A DNA stretch of 64,000 nucleotides, taken from NCBI GenBank assembly GCA_019155205.2, contig JAHNZQ020003146.1, positions 912,686 to 976,685 on the forward strand, given 5' to 3'. This document shows positions 1 through 8,577 of this stretch, piece by piece. This DNA comes from Gracilaria vermiculophylla. Taxonomy: Eukaryota > Rhodophyta > Florideophyceae > Gracilariales > Gracilariaceae. A model generated the notes under the pieces. It had not been told where the DNA came from and searched no databases. It worked only from the letters and a program-made list of their open reading frames with translations. The translations under genes and the position numbers were made by a program. The stretch's first letter is position 1. Every line of letters starts with the position of its first letter.

Positions 1-1
1 C

Positions 2-223
2 CTTCATGACTTCTACGTCTCTTTCAATGATCGGGCCCGCGAACCGCTGGAGAGGCTGTTGTTATCTAGGAATCGCATGTACGGACATGTTTTGCTTTTA
101 GACAAGAATGCCAAAGTAAGATTCAGAGGCAGCGGCATGGCCGATACCGGAGCTGTGAAGGCTTTGCTTGATTCAGGTACAAAGGTAGTCCAAGAAGAAA
201 GTACAGAGACGGGGCCCTCGTAG
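2..223 (+). CDS. ATP10: ATP10-like mitochondrial ATP synthase assembly factor, C-terminal fragment
   Basis: The window opens inside this gene; about 73 codons are open up to TAG at 221-223. The residues include NRMYGHVLLLD and VRFRGSGMAD, which resemble the C-terminal thioredoxin-like part of ATP10, where a conserved Gly-Tyr/His-Val-Leu-Leu-Val-Asp strand is followed by an Arg-Trp/Phe-x-Gly-Ser-Gly turn. ATP10 helps assemble the Fo sector of mitochondrial ATP synthase at the inner membrane. The assignment rests on this short segment only. The N-terminus and any targeting peptide lie outside the window. Confidence 0.65.
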   Translation, partial: LHDFYVSFNDRAREPLERLLLSRNRMYGHVLLLDKNAKVRFRGSGMADTGAVKALLDSGTKVVQEESTETGPS

Positions 224-533
224 AATGATCAAGGCATTACGAATGTTTTCAGTTTGAGCACTCTACCCTTTGAGTCATTCGTGATTTTTAAATTGCTGTT
301 TATCACGATGGAAGGCTCTTCCAATACACTGATCAGTCGATGATTTCTTTAGTTTCTGATAAGGAAGCATCGATCGTAGCCTACAAGGAATCCTTTTGAC
401 TCGTGATGTGTCGTTGAAGTACAGTTTGAAAGTATTCTACGCTTATCTTTGAACCATATACTTGTGTACAGAGCATTACAATCAAAATCACTTGCGTGTA
501 AAAGTACTACCGGTCCGCTCAATATTAGCAATG
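224..533. other. Intergenic, convergent gene ends
   Basis: AT-rich spacer between the end of the ATP10-like gene on the plus strand and the end of the NUMOD3 gene on the minus strand. I see no RNA gene, repeat or credible coding region in it. Confidence 0.6.
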
Positions 534-2222
534 TCAGTGTGAATTATCCTCGTGTGTCTCTCCTATAGCATTTTTCCCAGAGCGCAGAGCATCTAGCTTC
601 ATCCGTCCTTCCTCCTTTGCCTTGACAAGGGCCTCAAGGTCATCTACCCCTGTTCCATACACCTCCTCGAATAAACCGCTCATCCTATCCCGAATATCCA
701 AATACTCACAGAAACTGCGATATAGCGATGTTCTTCCTTCGCTTCTAGCATCGCTCAATGCCGGTTTTCTCCCATGTTTCTCCTTAAATTCGTCCGACCA
801 CATTTGAAGCTCTCTTCGTAATGATACAAAGTGGTTAATATCCATACTCTCCATGAGGCGATAGCGTCCTATCATGCGATAATCTCGTGGACTAAGTTGG
901 TCTTTCTGATTGCTGCGTTCGTTTGTCCCAATCAGCATATGGTCATTTTGATCGCGTTCAGGGCTGCTTCGAGATGGTGGCCTATCATACATGTCCCACA
1001 TATCCTCCAAAGCGCCTTCCAAGCTGTGGCGACCGTCGCCGTACCCTACATTGTCAGCCTCTTGATCTATAGAGTTTGATACAAGGCGTCGATTCCCATG
1101 CTTTGTGATATGTATGGCCCTGGCACTGTTGTTGTTCCGTGGCACACTGGACACTTCTCCAGTAGAAACGCTTGGGATATCGTCTGGATTCACTGAGCCA
1201 TATACCTCACCTGCAAGGCCCCGAATCTGATCCCTCATAGCTACGTACTTTTCAAACTTGCGAATTATGGTCACCGGGGCAAATCGTCGTATGTCCGCTA
1301 AACTGGGTCTCCTTGAGTTGTACTGTTTGAATCTGTCGCTCCAGACGCGCAGCTCACGCCGCAAAGTGACAAAGGCGTTTATCTCGGAACTGTCAACCAG
1401 CGGGTAGCCGCCAGCACTTCCGGACCGCATGGAGCCCTGAACAAGTGCATCTCCAGGCCTCCTTCTGGCCATTCGCATTCTCTGTCTTGTCTCAACAGAA
1501 ACGTGTCGGTCGATGTTCGACATCGACCTGCTGATTGCCTGCCGGTGAGCCAGTTTCAATTCCTTGCCCCTGTTCCATGCAGTGCGTCCAGCGCGGCTTT
1601 CCGACATGCGAGCTCGAATCTCAGGGCTGAGTTTCTTTCCCTTGTTCCACGGAATGCGTCCCTTCATGGCCTGTGACACTTTTTCACGCATGGCTTTAGG
1701 CTTTCGCCTTCCCAGCATTGTGTGCGAAATGCGGCGACGGGTTTCTGCACTGACTACCCGCTTCCTGGTTCGCTCAGGGTCAGATTTCCTTTCAGGTTCT
1801 TTATTCTGCGCCATAGAGCCAACATGCTCTTCTGACATGGATGCATCGGACGGGATGGACTCTAGGCTTGGGCACTGCTGAAGTGGCTTTGGCGCTCGAT
1901 GCGGCCATTTTGAATCAGAATCGAGCAGGTTCGGAGGAGATTCCAAGCAAGCGTGATATATGTCCGGGCACCGCGGACGCTTTCGTGGAGAAAGGGAGCG
2001 TCGGATGTCACATGCTTGCTTGCCAGGCGCACGAGCCAACCAGTTTGACAGTGGCATCGCGCACGCAAAAGCGCAAGCTGGATACGGGTCGTTCACGGGA
2101 GAAGGGTGGACGAACATGAGGGGTGAAGGCACGATGGAGCAGCTGGAGTGCTGAACGATGGTACGCGCGGGTTTCGAAGAGATGCGCTTCTTGGGCCGTG
2201 TCCTCTGCCTTGTCGTGAGCAT
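534..2222 (-). CDS. NUMOD3-motif protein with a duplicated C-terminal domain
   Basis: A 562-residue protein starting at an ATG at 2222. Residues about 159-250 carry serial NUMOD3-like motifs (KVSQAMKGRIPWNKGKKLSP, then RMSESRAGRTAWNRGKEL), the basic Gly-Lys/Arg modules known from homing endonucleases and from plastid proteins of plants and algae. Two copies of a roughly 70-residue module follow, at about 278-348 and 458-530. Both contain FV(T/S)LRREL..WSD.FK, an Arg-Pro-(S/A)-L-(A/S)-D element, a Phe-x-x-Y/E-Y segment and (G/E)EVYG near the end. No nuclease catalytic domain is visible. The Arg-rich, Ser/Pro-rich N-terminus could be a plastid or mitochondrial leader. DNA or RNA binding is inferred from the NUMOD3 motifs only; the function is unknown. 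Confidence 0.75.
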   Translation of the reverse strand: MLTTRQRTRPKKRISSKPARTIVQHSSCSIVPSPLMFVHPSPVNDPYPACAFACAMPLSNWLARAPGKQACDIRRSLSPRKRPRCPDIYHACLESPPNLLDSDSKWPHRAPKPLQQCPSLESIPSDASMSEEHVGSMAQNKEPERKSDPERTRKRVVSAETRRRISHTMLGRRKPKAMREKVSQAMKGRIPWNKGKKLSPEIRARMSESRAGRTAWNRGKELKLAHRQAISRSMSNIDRHVSVETRQRMRMARRRPGDALVQGSMRSGSAGGYPLVDSSEINAFVTLRRELRVWSDRFKQYNSRRPSLADIRRFAPVTIIRKFEKYVAMRDQIRGLAGEVYGSVNPDDIPSVSTGEVSSVPRNNNSARAIHITKHGNRRLVSNSIDQEADNVGYGDGRHSLEGALEDMWDMYDRPPSRSSPERDQNDHMLIGTNERSNQKDQLSPRDYRMIGRYRLMESMDINHFVSLRRELQMWSDEFKEKHGRKPALSDARSEGRTSLYRSFCEYLDIRDRMSGLFEEVYGTGVDDLEALVKAKEEGRMKLDALRSGKNAIGETHEDNSH

Positions 2223-2546
2223 GAAGGGTTTGACACCAGTGCCTGGTCTTGTGGAAGAAGTTAAGCGGGTGTGCCGCGAGAATCACACAGCGCATTCGCC
2301 AATCACCAGCGGCAGCTGCCTGCATGCAATCGCGTGGTTGGATTAGCAGCGCACACGTGGCAGAAGCATCATTCTCAAAACCCGTGCTCCTGCAGACAGA
2401 TCTCTATGCATCAAATCTACGAAAGGTGATAACGAGCCCTGGACGGACGGCATCTACCCTACCCCAACCCCTCCAACATCGCGAAAAATATCTCTAGCTA
2501 GTGCTCACCACATTGACCTCGCAACAACTATTTCCTCGGGCGAAGT

Positions 2547-3752
2547 TCACATATGCTGCCGGGTATGCAAAGCAATCTGCGCAAGTCGCACTAGCTCCTC
2601 GGTCTCAGTGAAGAAATCATATTCCCCTGTTCCGCTGTACCAACAGGGCGCTGCAAAATGCAGGAGCTCCAAACTTTCTGCATGCCATGGCGTCCAAGTA
2701 TTCTCGTCATTCACATCCACAGCATCATCCAACGATAAACTCTCATTTGCCAGCCCACACATCCTGCTTGCGATCTCGATCACTGCCGTTTTCCGTCGAC
2801 AGAAGAGCGTGTTGACCATCCCCGCACCATGCGGAGCTACGATAACTCCCGCGCTGTTCATTTGTCTCACTTGCGCTTCAAACGCATCTGGCGCGTTGTT
2901 CTCAGCTACTGTCCATCGTTTTATTTGTATGGTTGCTGGAATCACTTCCCGTAATCGCTTTTCAAACGCATCAACGTCAAGCCACTTTCGTCGCACTGCA
3001 TCTTCCCTTCCATATATCAAGATTGTGATATTTTCCTGTAGCGGCTCACTGTCCAACGTGAATTCTTTTAGTACTGCACTTCGAAAAAGCTGCAGTCCAA
3101 CTCGTTTCAGCCCTGTAGGATGCGGTAGCAACACAGTCTTGTTCCCTACTATTCGTTCAGAATGAAACCGCACTGGCCTCCACATCGTGCCTCTTTTGAA
3201 CTGAATCAAATTCCGATAGCATGTGCATCGGGGCATTGCGGTTCTCTCCACGGCTTCAAATTGCTCTCCAATGTTGTGTAAGAAAGCCCGTTGTGCTTGA
3301 GATACCCATTTCTGTTGACGCGGTATAGATATATTTTTGGTATCGAAAATGATTAGCTCTGGCTCTCTACGTGCCGATTTGCACGTGCTCATGTAGTGTA
3401 CAAGAGGCCAGATGCAGTCATAGAAGCCGTGAAATGGATTGTCAAAACACAATCGAGACACTGCAGGTGCCACGATTGCATGGTGCTGCTTGCGTCCCGT
3501 TTGAAGCTTTTGGTCACATTCACCGAAGCAATTACGTTTCGTCTTCCCTCTAAACCTCCTGGCATCTATTCCTGGTTCAGAATGACAGAACGATTGCAAC
3601 ACATCTTCCGGGATGTGCACCTGGTATTTGCGCCTTGGTTTGAATCCCATAGAATGAATATAGTGCATGCCAGAAATCCCCGAGAACAGCCATATCTGTG
3701 TCACGAGAAGAAGTGCGCCGACTGTCACAATTGTGTAGATCTGTATCAGCAT
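2547..3752 (-). CDS. GT61-family-like glycosyltransferase, type II membrane protein
   Basis: A 401-residue protein. Residues 7-27 form a single N-terminal membrane anchor, as in Golgi type II glycosyltransferases. The lumenal part carries NPFHGFYD at about 105-112 and the family signature VAPHGAGMVNTLF at about 305-317, followed by a hydrophobic strand with an acidic residue (AVIEI). GT61 enzymes include plant beta-1,2-xylosyltransferase, xylan arabinosyl- and xylosyltransferases and animal EOGT. The donor and acceptor cannot be read from the sequence; a role in N-glycan or cell-wall polysaccharide decoration is an inference. A second, longer member of the same superfamily lies at 8578-11097, also on the minus strand. 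Confidence 0.8.
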   Translation of the reverse strand: MLIQIYTIVTVGALLLVTQIWLFSGISGMHYIHSMGFKPRRKYQVHIPEDVLQSFCHSEPGIDARRFRGKTKRNCFGECDQKLQTGRKQHHAIVAPAVSRLCFDNPFHGFYDCIWPLVHYMSTCKSARREPELIIFDTKNISIPRQQKWVSQAQRAFLHNIGEQFEAVERTAMPRCTCYRNLIQFKRGTMWRPVRFHSERIVGNKTVLLPHPTGLKRVGLQLFRSAVLKEFTLDSEPLQENITILIYGREDAVRRKWLDVDAFEKRLREVIPATIQIKRWTVAENNAPDAFEAQVRQMNSAGVIVAPHGAGMVNTLFCRRKTAVIEIASRMCGLANESLSLDDAVDVNDENTWTPWHAESLELLHFAAPCWYSGTGEYDFFTETEELVRLAQIALHTRQHM

Positions 3753-4449
3753 TATTCCTGTATTTCAGCCACAATGTGGCTCATTGCGCCTCTTGGATGT
3801 GCAGTGTTTTCGAAGTTCATCCAAAGGGATCGTGACATCCTAGAGAGGCGCTTTGAAACTTTAGACCAAGCCGTGCCGGAATTGTTGTCATTTCGCGTTG
3901 CTTACGAAACCAGAGATAAATTGCCAGTATAGTTTGCCTACGGACTCAAGATGCCTCAGCCAAATCAATGCGCTGTATCTGTTCTCATCCTTCGCGTTGT
4001 GGTTGACATTCTTTCACCACAGTTGAATTCGGCTTACACATGACCTCCGTAATAGAGTGATAAAGAATAAAAAAACGCGTGAAGACCTCAAGGATCCGCT
4101 GTATTCGTCTTCTGTCTTTGCACTAGAGTCTATCATTTGTCTTCCTCATTCTCATCAGCCAGTCCTCATCCAAATAACCTCAAATTCGGGTATGTTATGC
4201 ACCTTTACATCATAAGAAAGACAGCTTCTGATGTGATTGACAATACCACGATAAGTCGCTCCTGCTCCATGCAGAAAAACGATCAATGCGCGGGGAGGGG
4301 GGAGGGGGGGGGGGGGGGGGGGGGGGGGCAAAACTGCCATCCAGGCGCCCTCCCGACTGAAAAAAAATGGTCCAAACCACAACAATATTGGAATCTATGC
4401 ACCCAANNNNNNNNNNGGAGGGGGGGGGGGGGAGGGGGGGGGGGGGGGG

Positions 4450-4494
<45 letters not shown>

Positions 4495-5483
4495 CGGCAG
4501 AACTGCCATCCAGGCGACCTTCCGACTGCAATAAAATCGTCCGAACCTCAACAATATTGTAATCTATGCACTCAACGTGTATTCGAATGACAACTTTAGA
4601 ATCAGCCGTTCGGAGAGGGTACCCCATGCTATTTCTGACAAGGCTATATAGTACGTTGGTAGCAAACAGAGTGAGGACCTTTGGGAAAGGACGTTCACCG
4701 TAGAGTTCAGAACACGTTTATGTATTGCACTGAAGCATTGGCAGATTTGGAGAACTTGTTTAAAATGAAGTCATATTCCGTTAAGCAACTTTGTACTCTG
4801 CTTTGTACTCCAGGACATGCGTAGAACCTTTACAGTGAAACTCGGCGAACGCTGTTCGAAGGCGAGAATTGAACGCTTCAAATTATTGAGTCCTGTGTTA
4901 CGGCAATCAGAGCTCTTATTTCTACTTTTCATGACTACTTCCTGCTCTGCTGCAAAAACTCAGTGGTTGTTTCTGAAGTAGTCGGCTTTTATACATGTAA
5001 CGTTGGTGCTCATGATAAGCGAATAGTTCACACTACTACGGCAAGAATTTCGTTCGCTTTATACTTCCTTCAGATAATGCAACTATAGTACGGGGAAGGA
5101 CTAGCAATCTAGGTTGTCATCATAAGCAGTCTCGAAGATCAGCAGCTGAATAGGAACCTCTCGTATTGCATTTTCTCCGCTAGTAAGCAATTGGGATTGG
5201 GTTTCATCTTCGTTCCTGCAGTTGATTACAGTCGGCTTTTTCGGACATGATGAGACAAAGTTTGCTGAAGATGTAGCGTTTATTCTGATTAATTACTCGC
5301 GGTCCGACCAGAATCCTTCGCCGCATAACACAACAAGAATAGATCATGGAATTGGTTCAAAGCAAAACCAGCATCCACAACTATAATTCCATAAAGGTAT
5401 GTTCCATAATTCACTGTGCAACTTAGTACGATGGAGGGTATGGTATCTGAGAGAGCTAGCTCGATCTCATGAATACAGAACTT
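3753..5483. other. Intergenic, 1.7 kb, contains a poly-G/gap locus
   Basis: AT-rich spacer between a glycosyltransferase start and the 3' end of a kinase-like gene. The only recognisable structure is the G-homopolymer and gap locus at 4292-4575, listed separately. Reading frames that cross the G tract encode only polyglycine or polyproline and were not accepted. Confidence 0.6.
4292..4575. repeat. Poly-G tracts with duplicated flank around a 10-N gap
   Basis: G-runs with rare A interruptions occupy 4292-4328 and 4417-4494, separated by unique-looking sequence and ten N at 4407-4416. The 75-80 bases after each G-run are alike: 4329-4406 and 4495-4574 share AACTGCCATCCAGGCG, CCGACTG, CAACAATATTG and AATCTATGCAC, with roughly ten differences. 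This is either a diverged tandem duplication whose unit begins with poly-G, or two alleles or contig ends laid head to tail by the assembler. Confidence 0.8.
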
Positions 5484-6749
5484 CTACACGAAATCTTTCA
5501 AGAAAGGAGAGAGCTGAATATCCTTCAGCGACATTTCCTTGAAATTTTGTCGAGCACTGAGCATGTTCTTGACTAGATCCCACCCGCTTTTGTTCTCTTC
5601 GTCGAGGAATTCGACAGCTGCTACCCATTCAGGATCTTGTGCACAATATTCCCTGAAAGGTACGACGTCCAAATTAAAAGTGTCTTCAAATAACTTCTTA
5701 AATCTGTCTTGAGTAACTGGTTTGCCACTAAAGGTTGAGAAGATAAGCTCGAGAAACGCATACCCGAGAGCATAGGTATCTTCCGCAAAGTGATATGCAG
5801 CTAGTTCTCTGGGAGTGACGGCCCCTGCTTTTCTTGCACGCTCCAGATTCTCCCCGGCCACTAATGCACTCACCGGTCGGGCGAAACCAAAGTCGCGGAG
5901 CTTTACCTGCAGTGAGCTTGCCAATCTGTACTCGATTGTGTTAACCAGTATGCTGGCCAAACTAATTGACCTGTGCACTATCCCAGCGGTTCCGTGTATG
6001 TATAGCAAAGCGTCGATACTCAACTGCATGAACTTATGCACAAATACTGTCTGTCTGCGGAGGAGATTCGGTCGGAAGACGCTGTCAAAAAACCTGTTCC
6101 CAATCTCGTCGGCATCGTTTCGAGGTGCGGCGCATTGAAGTCCTGTTTTCAATCCTTCCCATCGAAACACGAGAAATGGAGCTCCCGCACGAGGTGCATT
6201 GGGAGCATTTGGAAATTGTTTTCGCCATGCTTGTCTAAAAGTTGGGTCCTCAAAGGATTCGTCTGTCAGAAAAGTACCAAGAAGCGTGGCCACTGGCACA
6301 ACATCTGGATCAATGGCAGAACCTCCGCCATCAGCTTCGTAAAGAGTTTTGTACGCTTCTGCTTCGTTTACCCCTAGTTCAACACCATCTGCGAGAAACT
6401 CTTTGAGCAAAACACGTGTGTTATACATAGCCGGTTGTGATACCGTAATGGCGGCTTCGTATAGGCGAATGGAAGGTTCATTAGATTCGACCGTCCTTGT
6501 CGGGGCAAGAGGATCCTTAGGAACATAATACTCCCAATCAGTTATTGTGGCGTATCCTTGTTGACCCACGATCCGGCGAATTTCAAAATCAGAAGGGGAG
6601 AAGTCTACGAGCAAAGCTCTGGGAAGGTGCTTCGCTGCCCGATATCGTACTCGTGATGAACATTTTCTCATTAACGGCTTTGAACCCCTGTGGATGAAAT
6701 ATTGTGTTGGTGATGTTGTGAATGCGGTGCGAGATATTTTCTCATCCAT
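5484..6749 (-). CDS. Protein-kinase-like protein lacking the HRD aspartate (predicted pseudokinase)
   Basis: A 421-residue protein with a degenerate kinase fold. A VLLKEF strand around residue 116 looks like the ATP-binding Lys. The catalytic loop reads IVHRSISLASILVN (about 257-270), so the catalytic Asp of HRD is replaced by Ser, whereas the loop Asn is retained. The metal-binding loop is intact as RDFGFA (about 285-290). The C-lobe includes DTYALGYAFLELIF, resembling the helix F region. The N-terminus is Ser/Arg-rich and could be an organellar leader. The nucleotide may still bind, but phosphotransfer is doubtful. No closer family could be named. It lies alone between two gene-poor spacers. 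Confidence 0.65.
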   Translation of the reverse strand: MDEKISRTAFTTSPTQYFIHRGSKPLMRKCSSRVRYRAAKHLPRALLVDFSPSDFEIRRIVGQQGYATITDWEYYVPKDPLAPTRTVESNEPSIRLYEAAITVSQPAMYNTRVLLKEFLADGVELGVNEAEAYKTLYEADGGGSAIDPDVVPVATLLGTFLTDESFEDPTFRQAWRKQFPNAPNAPRAGAPFLVFRWEGLKTGLQCAAPRNDADEIGNRFFDSVFRPNLLRRQTVFVHKFMQLSIDALLYIHGTAGIVHRSISLASILVNTIEYRLASSLQVKLRDFGFARPVSALVAGENLERARKAGAVTPRELAAYHFAEDTYALGYAFLELIFSTFSGKPVTQDRFKKLFEDTFNLDVVPFREYCAQDPEWVAAVEFLDEENKSGWDLVKNMLSARQNFKEMSLKDIQLSPFLKDFV

Positions 6750-7545
6750 CTTGTTACCTGGATGCCGGAGAGAAAGAATGTGGAGCTGTACGAAATAATT
6801 AATGGTGGCGATTTCAAGGGAGTCCTGGATTTAGAATAACACGTTGGAATATGGTTAGCGACTGCTGTCTTTCTCATTTTGCATATGTACACATTTGTAA
6901 AAAGTATGTAGCCTCTTGGCACTCTGGCGACAGAAAGAAGTCCATAAAAACTCAAATCATTCTGTCACATTTCGATGAATAGACTGACATGCTCTTAGTA
7001 TATTCAATACTACAACATCTGCCTTGCTCAAACTTACTTGGAATCAACTTTAACGGCAATGAATTCGCAACTGTTGTTTTCTTTGCTGAGAAGACTTTGC
7101 GCCTTAATGTGGACCAAACACTGGACAACTCTCGCTCAGGTTTGAGATAGTCCTTGAGCAAATTGACCTGAACGTAGGCTAGAAGACAAAGCACTACCGT
7201 TACGCTCGGTACTTGGAGAAGATGTAAGCGAAAAGCTTATTAAGCGACGCAAAGACATTGTCCGTTCGTCAAATAGCTTCTGATCTCAATTGGTGCAGAT
7301 TGAAAGTGGAGGGCGGAGATTAGCTCAATTGTGGACTACTCGCCTTGACCATATGGTGGCTAGGCACGCATTTGGGGGTGCAGAAGATTAATTTGTTCGC
7401 AGGATTTACATTATTTTGTTGAGCAAAACTTATCTTGCACCGTAATATCACCTTTTTAGCTTTGTGAGGAAATCACAATGGCTGTGCTACGAAACCGTCA
7501 GGATTGAAAGCTCCGACGCGACAGTCAGTTTTTGAATCGACGATC
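6750..7545. other. Intergenic, about 0.8 kb
   Basis: Spacer between the kinase-like gene start and a small plus-strand gene. An 80-codon minus-strand frame at 6952-7194 has no recognisable domain and was not accepted. A tRNA-like TAGCTCAATTG near 7320 has no matching stems. Confidence 0.5.
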
Positions 7546-7872
7546 ATGGTGATAAAATCAGCTGAGCAATCAGGTTTGCGTAAAGACCTTTCAGCCAAGC
7601 TTTCTCGCTCCAAGAAGGAGATGTCTGCCTGTGTACTGGATTCGTCCTGGTCAATAACAATACCTGCGGTGCTTTTAAGTATTCCAGTTTCTGTTCGTAT
7701 CAAGTCATATTCTCCTCTTGTCTTCGTTGCCATTACTGCTGGCGGACTTGATTACTATCTTGGATTTCGCAAATGTGAAGAAATTCGAAAGAATATGGAG
7801 GAGATCAAACGACGAATAGCAGAAATAGACAATCCAGACTTTTCGCTTGGCGATAGAGGATCATCGCAATAG
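7546..7872 (+). CDS. Small membrane protein, unknown function
   Basis: An ATG at 7546 opens 108 codons. The N-terminal 35 residues are basic and Ser-rich. A hydrophobic stretch around SITIPAVLLSIPVSV and a second around PLVFVAITAGGLDYYLG suggest a membrane hairpin, followed by an amphipathic charged helix (EEIRKNMEEIKRRIAEID). This layout is typical of small mitochondrial or plastid inner-membrane assembly factors, but no family was recognised, so that is only an inference. A minus-strand frame over the same bases is shorter and has no membrane or domain signal. Confidence 0.5.
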   Translation: MVIKSAEQSGLRKDLSAKLSRSKKEMSACVLDSSWSITIPAVLLSIPVSVRIKSYSPLVFVAITAGGLDYYLGFRKCEEIRKNMEEIKRRIAEIDNPDFSLGDRGSSQ

Positions 7873-8577
7873 ACTCAACAATCTCCGTTCGTGTTCTACC
7901 CTTGTTTGGATTGAATTGCATCAAATTTGCGCCGAAGTCGCCGAAGATTTCACAATGCAATACTACCGTTTGCAGTATATCGTTGAGTTTTGTAAATACT
8001 ACCTCAAGCGAGCAACGAACTTTTCTGCCAAAAATCAGTGAACATGCCTCCCTAGTAAACTTTTTTCGTTCCCTGGGATTAAGTAGTCACCGGCGAAGTG
8101 CTTAATTGAGAAACATTGAATTGCAGCATTAACCCCCCAATTTACTCTTTATAAATCCATAGCCCCCCCCTCAAGGCATTCCGTCGGTGCTCCCAGAAAA
8201 TAAACGATGATGTCAGAGTCACAAGCACTAAAGCGATATTACATTTGCGTGTAAAATGGAGCTTGGAGAACAAGAAGCGGAAAATGGATCATGCGTATCC
8301 GCGGTTTTTTTCCTACCTACGAGAAAGTGTAGCAGTTCAATATCGCATACTCGAAATTGTTCAAGTGCATCCCTGTCCAGCTAATCCAAATCAAACAAGG
8401 AGCTCTGTCTACTTCCACAAGACACCCCGAAATCATTTCATATGAAGAAATTCAGGAGTTACGGGGTCAGACTAAGTTCCTTCGATAGCACATTAAACCT
8501 TCTTCAAGAAAAGCGAATGTCAATCACTTTGGAACAAACAATTCTACACAGAAATTCTAAAGTCCAAAAGTAAATTC
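7873..8577. other. Intergenic, convergent, 0.7 kb
   Basis: AT-rich spacer between the ends of the small membrane protein and the long glycosyltransferase. Short C-runs occur near 8133 and 8163. I see no gene or structured RNA here. Confidence 0.5.

Noticed and set aside
7320..7400. tRNA-like TAGCTCAATTG element
   Set aside because: No D-stem partner, anticodon stem or T arm could be paired nearby, even allowing insertions.
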